Below are positions 1 through 11,900 of a DNA stretch of 64,000 nucleotides, piece after piece. Position 1 is the stretch's first letter, and each line of letters opens with the position of its first letter. The position numbers and the translations under genes were made by a program. Under the pieces are notes generated by a model. That model was given only the letters and a program-made list of their open reading frames with translations. It searched no databases and had not been told where the DNA came from. This DNA is from Patellaria atrata CBS 101060 (Eukaryota > Ascomycota > Dothideomycetes > Patellariales > Patellariaceae). The DNA lies in NCBI GenBank assembly GCA_010093705.1, contig MU006100.1:563468-627467 (forward strand), read 5' to 3'.

Positions 1-1977
1 AAAGTTATTACAAGACCTTAATATATCAGACATGAGCAAGTTCCGTAATGTGAGCCCATAGGGAGCATGTTAATTGCGGACCATCTTACTGGTGAAGGTA
101 AACACGACATCAGGGCATCTAAAGGGTTCTCACTTTCTCATTTCCAAAGCCTTCGACAAACTAGACCCAAGGTCAAGTCTTCCGACTGCGTCCTCCATAG
201 CAGATTCTGTGAGAGATATTGCTGATACTCAGATGGACACTCTTATCTCTGAACAGTAGCCACCGGGTTATCTAGACTCCAAAACCGAGGGACTATCAGA
301 AGGCAATGCTACTATCTCTTATGCTTCTAACTTCAATGTCCACTCGGTCGAGGGTTTCATTTGGTTATTCCATAAATCAGGCCATCGTGACCAAAACAAC
401 TGTTTTGATATTTCCAGTTGCTTGTAGGAACATGAAGTGAACCTTCTAGCTCAACGCCCTCTCTCCAAGTGGGCCAACATCCGTCGAGAGCGAATATAGG
501 ACGATCGTATGTGTGATATATGTGCATTTTTCTCAACGCCTAGCGTAGGATTGTTGAAGCCCCTGCATCGTGAAGCGAGAACTGGGATACAATTCAAATC
601 TTCAGGGGAAAGAAGAATGTGCGTCTTTCAAAGAGTGAAGTGAGCAGAAAGTCGTTATGATTCCGCACCCTCGGGTCAGCCATCAACGAGGATCATCCCA
701 ATAACGGAACGAACCCAAGAGTTTTGTTCCGGTCATATTATTGGGCAGAATGCTGTGATTGTCGAGAGGAACAAAAGCTCATCACACCTCGCATCAACCT
801 CCAATCTTCTTACCGATAGCGCATCCTACAAGGACCATTCTGGTATCGGTTACGATGAATTATAGTTCATACATAGGATATAGTCAGAACGATACCGCAT
901 CACTGTTGGAGAATTCAATATTTTGTCGTAAAACCAACAGCAGAGGAAGAGCAAAGGATATCGATTTGAATAAGGTTGGACTAACGATCCTACCGAACCC
1001 AATTCGTCTGGGGAAGCTTAGACGCGTTCCGGGGGAGGTGACAGACCGGGGCTTCCATGCAGCTCGTGCACTTTCTAACTCCATCCCGTTCTTTTCGGAG
1101 ACATACCCCCCTTGTATTTACATTTTCAACGGTGAATTCTCCAGTTCTTTCATTTTGGTACAGTTATACGGCACAGGTCTATATCTAGATCATGATCACT
1201 TCTCTTTAGTCTATAGTTCAACCATGTTTCAAGCAGACCTTCTAAGTAGTCTACATATTCGATCTGATATTCTCTTGTCCATCGAGGAGAGAGCTGTTGT
1301 GGCTCACACCTCAAACAATGCTAGTCGAACGTATGAATCCTCCTGGAAGACGCCATTCTACAAAAAAGTCTTCCCACTCAGCTTCCACTCACACCAATAA
1401 CGATCTGGAGAACACCAACTAGCGATCCTTGCACCTACCCATCTCGATCCGAACCTGTATCCCCCAGGTTTCCGCTCCCAATCGCTTCTCCTTGACGCAA
1501 ATCCGTAACCCAGCAAAATCCCAAAACCAAGTTCCAACCCGTAGTTCCCTTTCCCCAATCCCCAGGAACCCTCGAAGTCCCTCTTTCCGAAAAGTATCCC
1601 TCCATACCGGAGTCATGTATACCTGCTTTGGCCGTTTTCCCACAACCTCAGCTCTGAAGCAATAGAGTTTCGTCACGATGCCACTATCCACACTCTCCCA
1701 ATGAAATCGGAACTTCCGTCATTCCGTCAAGATAGTCCTACGTCAGTAAGGCCTCTTCCCACCATTTGACTTTTGGCTTCGAAAGGCGTTGTCGCAAGAG
1801 TCGAGCGCACATGAAGATGCGCCACTGCCCTCCAGTTTCTGGAAACAGGAGCTCTTGCCCATTTCAAATCCTATTCCTGAGACCGTTATAGATAGCTGAT
1901 ATCAATCACTCCCAGTCCCTTGTTTTAATCTATCCAAACCTCCAAAGCCCTCCGTTGCAATATCCCGTTTTCAGATC
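1..1977. other. No supported gene; scattered short ORFs
   Basis: I see no gene I can support here. The first 460 bases have short open stretches on the plus strand broken by stops in every frame and may be old decayed coding sequence, but nothing is recognisable. An open frame at 759-1400 (213 codons, plus) and two overlapping open frames at about 1358-1691 (minus) have no recognisable motif, no consistent protein-like composition, and overlap one another. The last few hundred bases should contain the promoter and 5' UTR of the membrane-protein gene starting at 1978. Confidence 0.4.
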
Positions 1978-3254
1978 ATGGACCCCGCGGTCCCTCCCGG
2001 TCCTGACGATTCGGTTGCACCGCGTCTATTAGGAGTCGTCACTCCGCTCTGGGGTCTTTCGATCATAGCTTTCGTCGCTCGGATAACGACACGCTCGTAC
2101 CCCGTTCAACGGCTCGGATGGGATGATTTTTTCATAGTATTGGCGGCGGTAGGTCATCCCTGCGGAAATATAGGTATAGAAATATTCTAACGATGCGGAA
2201 AAGATAGCGGGAACACTCAACTATGCCGGCATGGTAGAAAGTACCCGTCACGGCGTCGGACGTCACAACTTCTACGTCCCCCCAGAAGAGGCAAAGATAG
2301 CGCATCGGACGGCATTCATCGGCTCACGTACGCCCGTTCTCCACTCCCCCTCTCCCATCCACCACTAACACTCACGTCTACGCAGTGGCCTGGCTCTGGT
2401 GTATTCTCTTCGCCAAAGTCTCGATAGCGCTGATGCTAATGCGCATCAAAAGCGAACGATCCTGGAAATGGTTTCTCTCCTTCTTCATCGCGCTGAACAT
2501 CATCAACACCATCACAGCCAACACGGCCATTCTCGTCCAATGCCGACCGACCCGCATCCTCTGGGGCGAAGGCGACCCCTCAACCGCCAAATGCTGGACC
2601 CCAAAGCAGAGCCAGGCGAGCGCGTACGTCAACTCCGCCGTCTCCATCCTCACCGATATCGTCTTCGCCCTCATCCCTATAACCTTCATCCGCAAAATGT
2701 CGACACCGCTCCCGTCCCGTCTCATCCTTGGTATACTCCTTGCCCTCGGTCTCCTTGCTGGTGCTGCGGGTATCGTGAAGTGTACCTACATCCCCTCCCT
2801 CGGGACATCTAAAGATCCGTTTCGCGACCTCATCGACTTGACCCTCTGGAATGCGGTCGAGGAGCACGTGTGTGTCCTCGCGGCTTGTCTACCTACGTTA
2901 AAACGACCGTGCGAGAAATTGTTGGGACGGTGGGGGCTAGTAACGAGTAGGAAAGGGAGTAATGGGAATTTGGGGAGAGTGAGTTATAATTCTTCTGGAG
3001 GAAGAGGAGGAGGATATTTGAGGTATGGGGAGGGAAAGAGTGGGGGAAGTAAAAGTGGTGTCGAGGGAAGCATGGTTGATCCGGCAGGTAGCGAAGTTGC
3101 AATAATTACGGATGGAAGAGGGGTAGGGAAGGTAGAGGGTATTAGAAAGACGACAGAGGTGCGCTTTAGTCTTGAGGACGTGCCGATGGGGGATTTAGAA
3201 AGTGCAAGGCCGAAGAGTTTGGGGTGGGAAGGGAGAGAATGGGAACCGGTTTGA
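1978..3254 (+). CDS. PTH11/SAT4-type rhodopsin-fold integral membrane protein
   Basis: The model is exons 1978-2148, 2204-2327 and 2386-3254, giving 387 aa; both introns (55 and 58 bp) have GT/AG ends and keep the frame. Exon 1 gives an N-terminal membrane helix followed by an RLGWDDFF motif, exon 2 contains a GVGRH motif, and exon 3 carries several more hydrophobic helices and an NAVEEHVCVLAACLPTL segment. Together these are typical of the fungal rhodopsin-domain family PF20684 (SAT4/PTH11-like), which has about seven membrane spans. The last 100 residues are a Gly/Ser-rich, basic cytoplasmic tail. Family members are plasma-membrane proteins often proposed as receptors; no ligand can be inferred. 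ATG 1978 is the first in-frame start and lies just before the first helix. Confidence 0.85.
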
Positions 3255-3544
3255 CGTCTTTGAATTTCATTTTCGGTTTTACTTGCATGAGGGGTTTTGA
3301 GATATTGGTTTAAGCACTAGCGTTGGCGTTACGAGATATGCATGGACTTTTAGGACGATGAAGTAAAAGAAAAGGCGTCCCCTGATACCAAAGAAAGGAA
3401 ACAGAAGAAGGGTATATAAATACATGAAGAGGATTAGGTGTGGTTAAAAACCCATTAAAACCGTGCTAGGAGCGATAATCATCAATACTTAGGTGCTCAT
3501 CCCTTTGCCGTGACTTTACCCCTATTCACCAGAGGGAAAATGGA

Positions 3545-5139
3545 TCATCTTCTCTTCAACTGAACATCGCCTAAATATTCTAGGACCTGTGAAATCGTAA
3601 GCATCATCGCTCATAATATGACTAAGTCAATGCCATACCTTGTCAGCAATAACACCTTGATTAACAAGATGTTTGCTCAACCCCTTCACAACCTCCATCT
3701 GCTCCATTGCTGACAATCCAGTAATTGCTTGTTCGAGCACGCTGCCGACTGAAGCATGATAAGTCGCAATGAAGCTCGAATAATACATATAAGCAAAGAA
3801 TCCCATGATGAACTGGCAATCCATACGGTCGGTCATTCCACCATGACCCGGAATGGAATCGCCGAAATCCTTGATGTTGAAGGTACGCTTGAGGCCAGAG
3901 GCGAAGAATCCACCAAAAGGTGCAACTAGAGATGCAAACGTTGCGAGAACAAGCACATGAAGCTGAAGAGGCGCAAAGGTATAAGTAGTGGGGATGTGAG
4001 TCCACGCAGGTAGCGTGAAGGGAAGTGAGTGCTTGACTGGATTGAACACGGGATTGGGCTTGCATTGTAGCCCTGTCCAGAAGTTGGAACCAAGGTCCTG
4101 TACAAAGTCAGGGTGAGGAAAGTTTCTCATATGGCGAGCTCTTACATTAACAGGACAGATGAAGTACGAGTACCGCATCATAATGTTAGTTAGGATGATC
4201 CCGAAGACTATGGTGAAGATCCAGGCACCAACGAAACCCTCGACAGTCTTTTTGGGAGACAGTTTGATAAGTTGGGTACGTCCAAACGTAATCCCACAAA
4301 GATAGGCAAAAATGTCGTTGGTAATGACCAATGACACGGGTAAGAAAAACCAAATCATGCCTTCAAAAATGTTGTTCATGATGAAATGAGCTTGAACAAC
4401 GATCAAACAGAGTGCCATGTGAGTCCAGGCGAATTGGGTGAATTGAAACCTATACTGGCCCTTCTGCAGAGTGCCAACGAAAAAGACGAACCCTAAATAG
4501 ACAGTCGTTAGTCACTATACGCGTTGAAAACAAGGAGTTTTTTTTTTGCTTTTTACCTATTACATAGAGCATAAAGCTAATGAACCGATGATGTGTCGCA
4601 AAGGGTAGCAATACTCTGTCAATCAGAACGATGTGCTTGAAGTAGTAGATAACACTCTCTCCATAGAGATAGTACATGGTGATTCCCAGGAAGTACCAAC
4701 TCAATGTTTTTGTAAACCTTAAACTCCGCTCTCGGCTTCTGAGGTTTGCAATAGCTATTACTTCTTTAAACGATATGATCTGAACGGCGGTCACCACGAT
4801 TATCATGTAGATATGACCGGCAAACATTGAAGCAAAGAATCCAGCAATCATGACTAAAGTCCATATTGTTCGAGTGATGAAGGTCTGTTTTTTCTTTTCG
4901 TAATCCGAAATTGGCAGGGCCTAGTAGGAGTGTATTAGTGATTGCTGTACGATTCGCTCTTCCTTTAGACATTCTTTAGTGGATAGACCTACTTCAGGTT
5001 TTAATAGAGCACCATTCCGAATCGGGCTTCCTGGTTCTGATACACTCTCGCTCATATCTGAGAAACTCGTACTGGCTCTTCTGCGACTCGCATTACTTCC
5101 GCGGTGCTGAAACTTGACATCTTTCTTAGGTTTCGCCAT
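3545..5139 (-). CDS. CDS1: Phosphatidate cytidylyltransferase (CDP-diacylglycerol synthase)
   Basis: This enzyme makes CDP-diacylglycerol from phosphatidic acid and CTP in the ER membrane, feeding phosphatidylinositol, phosphatidylserine and cardiolipin synthesis. Exons on the minus strand are 5139-4993, 4920-4557, 4492-3639 and 3586-3545, giving 468 aa, close to the usual fungal length. The polar N-terminus (Ser/Arg-rich, about 50 aa) is followed by YEKKKQTFITRTIWTLVMI and about eight hydrophobic helices. The family signature lies near the end as SxxKRTFNIKDFGDSIPGHGG, followed by TDRMDC. The first intron uses GTAGGT with a CACTAAT branch site. The last intron uses GTATGG and adds a 13-residue tail; without splicing the protein would end three residues after the donor. 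The gene is divergent from the ATRIP-like gene. Confidence 0.93.
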
Positions 5140-5683
5140 AATATGGAATCGGTACGATCACTATATGATGAATGGGAGCGTGAATTTCAATAAAGTGTAG
5201 GTTTCCAACTGAATTCCAAGATTTCAGCGCGTAGTTGTGTTTTGCAAGCCGGGAAATTAGTTATTTCGGGTTGGTCGGCTGCGCGTAAAGCTGGTCCACG
5301 GTCGGAGTAAGATGGAAAGATTATATTCAACTTGAAAATAATTCAAGAAGACTGCGAAGGTCCACGGAGAGACCTGTAAACTGCCGGCCTTCCGGTGTCT
5401 AGTGAATGAAGAGTGACAACGAGGTGTTGGTGTCGCAACCTAAAGAGGAGCGCGGAGGTATCCAAGCCTACGTCAATGCTGATGTGCTTGGCAACAAGCT
5501 GCGCGTCCGGTTGAAATGCGGGCAATGCATGTGAATGAATCGAAACAACCTAATCTTCAGCCCTCACCACCTCAGCCTTGGTTACCATCTCAACTGGATT
5601 TCTTACACAGTTGCAACCAACACCACCTTCTTATACAGAAGCAAGGAGGTTTGAGTTGGACATGAGTCTCAATTCCCTATGGC
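5140..5683. promoter_or_regulatory. Divergent promoter region of CDS1 and the ATRIP-like gene
   Basis: The 544 bases between the two divergent start codons carry no convincing ORF and must hold both 5' UTRs and promoters. I see no clear TATA box or repeated operator. An open frame at 5343-5525 on the minus strand has no recognisable features. Confidence 0.5.
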
Positions 5684-8179
5684 ATGGCTGATCAGGATGA
5701 CGATGACGAGTTCTACTTCTCAGATGACGACCTCGTGAACCTACCCGCAGATGCTCTTCTTGCACTCGAGCAAAATGCTCAACATTCTACTCAATTTCCG
5801 CAACTTGAGCGAACCCCAATCACTAGCTATGTGCAGGTTCAATCTGGACCGCCGGTGATACGGAATCCCCCCCCTACAGGGAATTCTGCACCTGCTGGAA
5901 TTACCCGTAGAACTTTCCCAGAACCACCCTCTTCCGATTATGGATATGACGATGAGGATGTAATTGATCTCGACGACCAATCACTCAGTGTACAAAATAA
6001 TACGTACAAAGGGAGGCCCGGAGGCAGAATTGGCAACGCGAATGCTCAAAATGTCTCAGCATATGGTTACCAAGGGGCGGTTGGAGGACAAACATATCCT
6101 GTCCAGCAAGAAGATACGAGAGGTTATGGCCAGGGTTATGTACCTTCCGCTGTGGATAGCCATATGGATAATGAAATGGACTACCAGGACGAAGGGTTCG
6201 ATAGACAAGGCCATACATTTGAGGGAGGAAATATTACCTCTAATACTCAAATTAATCTGGCTGAGATGCAGCAGCGTATAGCAGAAGTACATTCACATTC
6301 ACTTCCTCACGGTATGATACTAATTGAGATTGGCTAGCTTGAACGCGAAAAAGAGGCTCTCATCAAGTCCAACGAAGATGCTAAGAATACCGCTCTTTCA
6401 AAGGCTGGCGAAATTGCCATCGTGCGACGGAATCAAGAGAAGAGCACAAAAGAATATGAGAGGAGGATATCCGTTATGCAGAAGCTGCATGCTGATGCGC
6501 TGTCTAAGCAGAAATCCGAATTAGAGAATATCAAGAAAGAGAAGGAGAAGATGGAAACTAGCAACCGCTTTCTGGAGCATGATCTTGTCCAGGAAGCTGG
6601 AAAGGCAAAAGCGTCAAGAAGACTACTAAGAGAGCCGTCCGGACCTCGCCCTGGAGGATCAGCTAATTCTAGCCCTGCCGCTACACCTAAGAAGCACAGG
6701 ACGTTACCCTTTAGAGATGGCTTTGATGATGAGGATCTGGTTATGACCTCACCTTCGAAGACCAGAGAAAGGACGAAAGCATCAACACCGAGAGCAGGAT
6801 CGAAACGTAAACGCCCAATAGAAGATAGTCCAAGTCTAGAGCTACCCTTGAGCGAACCACGTAGTCTCCCACAGCTTATTCGGGAGGAAAGCCAGTTAGC
6901 GCCCGATATTGATTCAAATGCGTTGGCACGACTTAGCGCAGAGGGAAGGAAGTTCAAATTCCTACAGCGACTCTTGACCCATCGACCGCCAGAACAGCGC
7001 GAGACCATTCTGGAAAGTTTGACGAAATTCGCATATCCATCGGACCCGAATCAGTCACTTGCTTCTAGGATATATGATCAATTGACTATATTGGCTGTAG
7101 GAAAAGATCATGATGATTTCCCTCGTAAATTTATATTAGTTGTTATATCTTTATGGCGTCAATGTGTCGCTGAACGGTATTTCGCGCCCCTATACCTAAT
7201 CCTTGATGCGCTCCAATTTCTGCTAGCCTACGAGCCCATGGCCACCCGAGCTTCGCTCGTTGAAGACATCACCCCCCTCGCAATCGCAACCGCCGACGTC
7301 GTCGCCATACCCATCGGTCGCGCATCCAAAAACCCAACAGCAGCCTCCAACAAAGATGGCCCGCTCCATCGCCAGCACTGCGCCGAAATCGACGTCTATG
7401 AATGCCTCCTCGTCCTCCACACTACCGTACTCAGCTGTGTCACCTCCCCCACTCAACTCATCACGTTCTGGCAGCTCATCTCTTACGACTTCATTCTCCT
7501 CATGCTCATGTCTGCGCAACCGCTTCCGCAGATCATGCTCATGCTGCGCTTACTCACCACGAGCCCTTTATTCAACACTTTTGGCGCTATCCTACCCGGG
7601 CTGGAAACGACACCGCAGCAACAACACCAGCAGAGCGTGAACGAAGCAAACACGATCGAGCGCCTGACCCTGCTGCTTCACGAGACCCCCAAACCGGCAG
7701 AGGAAGACGCAACCCCTTATTCAGCGCTTGAGATTGCGGAACTTAGACTAGCTGTCCTCGATGTATTTGCATCAATGACGCTCTCACCGCACGCCGGCCG
7801 CGCTCTCGCGCTCCATCGTACAGCGCTCGCCCGCCTCGTCCGTTTCTTGCAGGACGCCATCAATGCACTCTACGCTTACCATCTGCTCACGCACAACCTT
7901 ACCACCCGCGCCGTAAACCTCAGCATAAAGCTCATCTTCCTCCTCTGCACGAATTTCAAGGAGGAAGTGAATATAAGAGAGAAGTTGAGCGCGGTACCAG
8001 GGGCAAGTCATAAGTTTCTGGTCGCACTGACCCGGCTGGCGTTTAGTGAGCAAGTGTGTTTGGAGGAGGGGATTGAGGAGGAGAGTGGGGAGATGGCGCA
8101 TGGGTTGTTGGATGAGTGTTTGAGTCCTGAAGAGGGGGAGGCGTTGCTGGAAGTCTTTTCGAACGTGGGGAGTGGATAG
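5684..8179 (+). CDS. ATRIP/Rad26/UvsD-like DNA-damage checkpoint protein
   Basis: The predicted role is partner of the ATR/Mec1 kinase, bringing it to RPA-coated single-stranded DNA in the nucleus. Exons 5684-6286 and 6338-8179 give 814 aa. The intron (6287-6337) is placed at GTACAT...CTAG because this joins a continuous heptad-rich coiled coil (residues about 190-270). The N-terminus is very acidic, with FYFSDDDLVNLPADALLALE, resembling the acidic RPA-binding element of ATRIP proteins. After a Pro/Ser-rich basic linker (about 270-360, containing an SKRKRP nuclear-localisation-like run), residues from about 380 form a long helical region expected for the ATR-binding repeats. Third-codon-position GC rises sharply after about 7,250, but the frame stays open and the protein continuous. 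The name rests on architecture and motifs, not alignment. Confidence 0.8.
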
Positions 8180-8959
8180 GATGGAACGGAAAATGAGAGG
8201 GAATGGTGTCTGAGGCGTTTTTGATCCCTGAACTGATCTGAGTACTGGGGGTGATTACTGTGTACGCACTCTGGATGTATGCATACAGTAAGGCATGGAA
8301 ATATCATGAGAGGGGAGATATTCTCTAATGTACAGTTATTGGAACGCTTGAACTATTTTGTCATATAAATGTGTGTAGATTCAAGAAATTGTTGTTAGAG
8401 GTCATTGTCTACCAAGCCCTTTCGCATCTCTCGATCCTCGTAGCACCCTTGTACTCCCGCCGATCACACAAGAACTGGGCTTGACCCATAACAAAATCTT
8501 CGGACATACACTATCAAGAGGTATCTCTCCGTAGTCGCTAAGTAGAACAAGTACATAAGTACACAACACTTCAGTCCCACTCATGATGATTTCTCAACAT
8601 TACAGGCGGAATTCGTAGCTGCTTGCGATGGGGATAGTGATCTTTGTGATGGGGTGGTGAGAGATATATCTGAGAGACTGGCCAGTTGGGAGAAGAGGAC
8701 GTTGGAGAATTTGCTGAGTTGGGTCTGGGGTGGGATTGGGTGAGGTTGATGTTGTTGATTTGGGCAGGTTCGGTTATGAAAGGTTCGGTAGCATGGAGAT
8801 ATCGGCATCGCGGAGAGTATGGTATCACGGAAGACAGGTCATAAAGTGCACGAGGGATTAAAGTATCACTCTCCTCCAACGCTGGGTTTCTGCTTTAGAA
8901 TCCTGTTTAGGGCATATTTATTCCTGTACACTACAAGAGGTAGAACTGTACTTTTGGCC
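8180..8959. other. Convergent intergenic region, no gene seen
   Basis: This stretch separates the 3' end of the ATRIP-like gene from the 3' end of the TcA-like gene. Short minus-strand frames (8008-8307, 8571-8879) have no motif and simple His/Pro/Ser-rich composition. It marks the left border between conserved housekeeping genes and the Tc locus. I see no direct or inverted repeat that would mark an insertion boundary. Confidence 0.45.
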
Positions 8960-11900
8960 CTACAGTAGTTTAAATTCAATGATCATGAACATCCTCTTCA
9001 GATCCAGGACATCGCTCCCGCCAGGCGAAATGCGTAATGTCCAAGTCCCGGCCACATTGACTTGCTTTGAATACTGCAGTATCGTGCTATCACCCCAGAT
9101 ATCTCGCTGCTCAAATGCTTCAGTTGGACTTGCATCCAGAGTCACCGTAGGACAAGCGGCCGATACATGATTGACTACCAACGTAAGCAAAGTTGCTGCA
9201 ATCTTCTTCCCCTTTGTCCAGAAAGGAAATCGCGCCTCAATATGATCCAACTTCAATTCTCCATCTCCGGTGGCAGTCCTAGCATTCCTGATTAGCGAAT
9301 ACCAGGCATTGGAATAATCATTCTTCAAGTCCAGACATGCGTAGAAACTTCCTTCCTTCGCGTATCCTTTGAAGACACGGTCTAATCTGCTCAGAGCAGC
9401 TTGTTTGAGAGTAATCCCGCCCTGACAGGAGGTATATTTGATATGGAAAATGACATCGCTGATAGTATCGTAATCAAATTGCGGTGCGATGTTCGGGTCC
9501 GGAAGAGTCAGTCTCCATGTACTTATGACTCCGGCTCCTTCGAACGGAAGATACCTTTCTCCGTTGAAGCTGACTTCAAACACGCCGCTGTCATTTTGAC
9601 CTTGACTAACAGCGATGGACGAGATTGGTATCAAATCGCTTCGAAATCGTATATCATCCGGGCCTTTATCGGAGTAGTCGAGAGCCGATTTACAGGAAGA
9701 GCTTACCCTACAGCGGTGTTGTAAGAGATCTAGTGTACAGTTGAGACTTGTGTAGGGTCCGACGATACATGGAATCGTTAGAGCAACAGATCTGATCCGG
9801 CGTAGGTAATGTCCAGGAAAGTCAAGGTCGAACAAGACTTCGGGAATGTTGAATTGCGTTTCACCCTTCTCCCTCAGAGCCATTAGGGCTAATGGTTGGA
9901 TCTGACGCAGCGAGACCTGCTTTGTTATTTCATAATCGTGTGATTTAGCCTCCATATAAGCTAGCTCCATCTTTTTCAAGCTCATATAAAGGCTTTGCGC
10001 AGAGAGTAGGCCATCGCGAAATTCATCCCAATATCCCTTTGTCTCAGATGTGTTGCTACTCCCTCTTCCCTTTTCGAATTCGAAGGCTTTCTTCGCTTTT
10101 CCTGCTAGCTCGGAGGTCAGTTGATATGTTTCATAATAAAGCATTCTAACAGAATTATCCATCCATGCGTAGAGGGCTTCGCTTGTATATTTTCCACGAT
10201 ACCAACGATACATTTCTTGGCTCTGCTCGACTTGCTTCCGTTGGAGGTTGATTTCTTGTTTGGCTATATCGATTCTTATCTTCTGAGCTGCTATTTGTTT
10301 GTCCAATTGAACAATATCACGACCGGTCATGTTGGCTTGAAGACGCCTCTCCTGAAGTTGGCGAACAAGTTGAGCCGTTCGCCCTGCCCGACTTGCTTGA
10401 TCATTCTTCATTTGCGCAAACAACTTCATAACTGACGACGTCCCCATCATGAAATGTGCGACATTACTAGCGTCGAATTGAAGGGAAGCACCAACTCCCA
10501 TAGGTTCAGCATTAGTCATGATCTTTGGTAAAGCGAGCAGTCCAGATGCAACGGTATCAAGAGTGGAAGCAGCGAGACCTAATGAAGCTGCTTCGGCAGA
10601 GGAGTCCATTTCGAGTTTCTCGTGCGATGTCATCCGAAGATCGTCTTGGGTTGGAGTTTCAATAGCCTGTTCAATATCATTCCACTGTTTACCTTCCCTA
10701 ACGCCTGTATCTTTCTCCCCAATTAACTTCAAATAGTACGATAGCCTGGATTCATGACTTGATCTTGTTTCATATAGTCCCTCGAGTGATTTTGCGGCTT
10801 CGTCAAGTTGCAGTTGTTTCACATCGATCATCATCTTGCTGACTGTTACTTCCTGATCTTGCCGGAACAAAGCAAGCGCTTCCGCATCACGCTTCTCCCT
10901 AATCCCTAAAAGTTGATCACCCATCGACTTTAGTTCTCCGCAGAGCTCAAGGGCTTTTTGCAACAGATAATAGAATCTGTAATTTGGCATAGGAGTATCT
11001 AGGTCAGCAAGAACCGAGGAAGCGCTCTTACCGGCGGCGACTGCTCGTACAAGGTCACCGGGGTCGATAGAGGGTTCCCATAGTAGTCTGCTTACTGTTT
11101 TACCCATAATATCTTGACCGTTGCGAATCTTCATGAGACGGTCATCGATCAATGCTTTGAGGTCAGTGAGGTCAGGATTGGCTGGGACACAGAAGTACCC
11201 CGACCGGAAAATACCGATAAGGCCTCGATTTAAACCTTCAGATCTTGTGGAAGGAGATGGTAGTCCACGAAGAGCAGGTTCCCGCATGAATGGAAACTCT
11301 AGCTCCATATCAAGAGTTGCATTCGAGAATCTGTTGAATTCTACATTCAAACTGTTGAAAGTCTGGACTGAAGGTTTTCCGATCCTTGGTATCTTTTTCA
11401 AAGGCCCTCCGAAAAGATGAGACGCTTCAACATACTTCTGTATCGCGAGGTGCATAGCTTCGAGTGTGTTTTGTCGAAAATAGTAATCTCCGCTCGCCAC
11501 AAGGATCCTGATATATGTCATAACAATTCGTTTCATATAAGCTACGGGACGATTGCGTGCGATAGAATGGGCAGCGTACGGGTGAGCCCTCCACTCTAAG
11601 ATGGCCGAATCAAGGGTAGACTTGCCATTTGGAACTAACTGATTGAGTAGATGCTCTGCTGTATCCATCTGAGCAACCTCATTATCTGCGAAAGGTGGAA
11701 AAAGCCAGCATGACTTGGGATCTTGGTCGAACTTTTTCGGATCGAACACGAAGTGGGCTACCTGGAGGGCATATTCAAACTGCTGAGTTGCGAAAAGACG
11801 TTCCATTAACAATGAGACCACGTGAAATCCAAGCTCCCAGTTGTAGATGGCATTTGGGGACGCTTGTTCGTGATAAACAGGGCCATTTCTTCCCCCAAAG

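Noticed and set aside
759-1400. 213-codon plus-strand ORF
   Set aside because: No motif, no neighbours in a splice-compatible arrangement, and overlapped by equally long minus-strand frames; could be chance.
6287-6337. Alternative donor GTATAG at 6276 or GTATGA at 6312 for the ATRIP-like intron
   Set aside because: The former breaks the coiled-coil heptads and the latter would make an intron of only 26 bp; GTACAT at 6287 gives a 51-bp intron and a continuous coiled coil.
6433-7008. 191-codon minus-strand ORF inside the ATRIP-like gene
   Set aside because: Antisense shadow; Ser/Phe/Leu-rich composition mirrors the Lys/Glu coiled coil on the coding strand.
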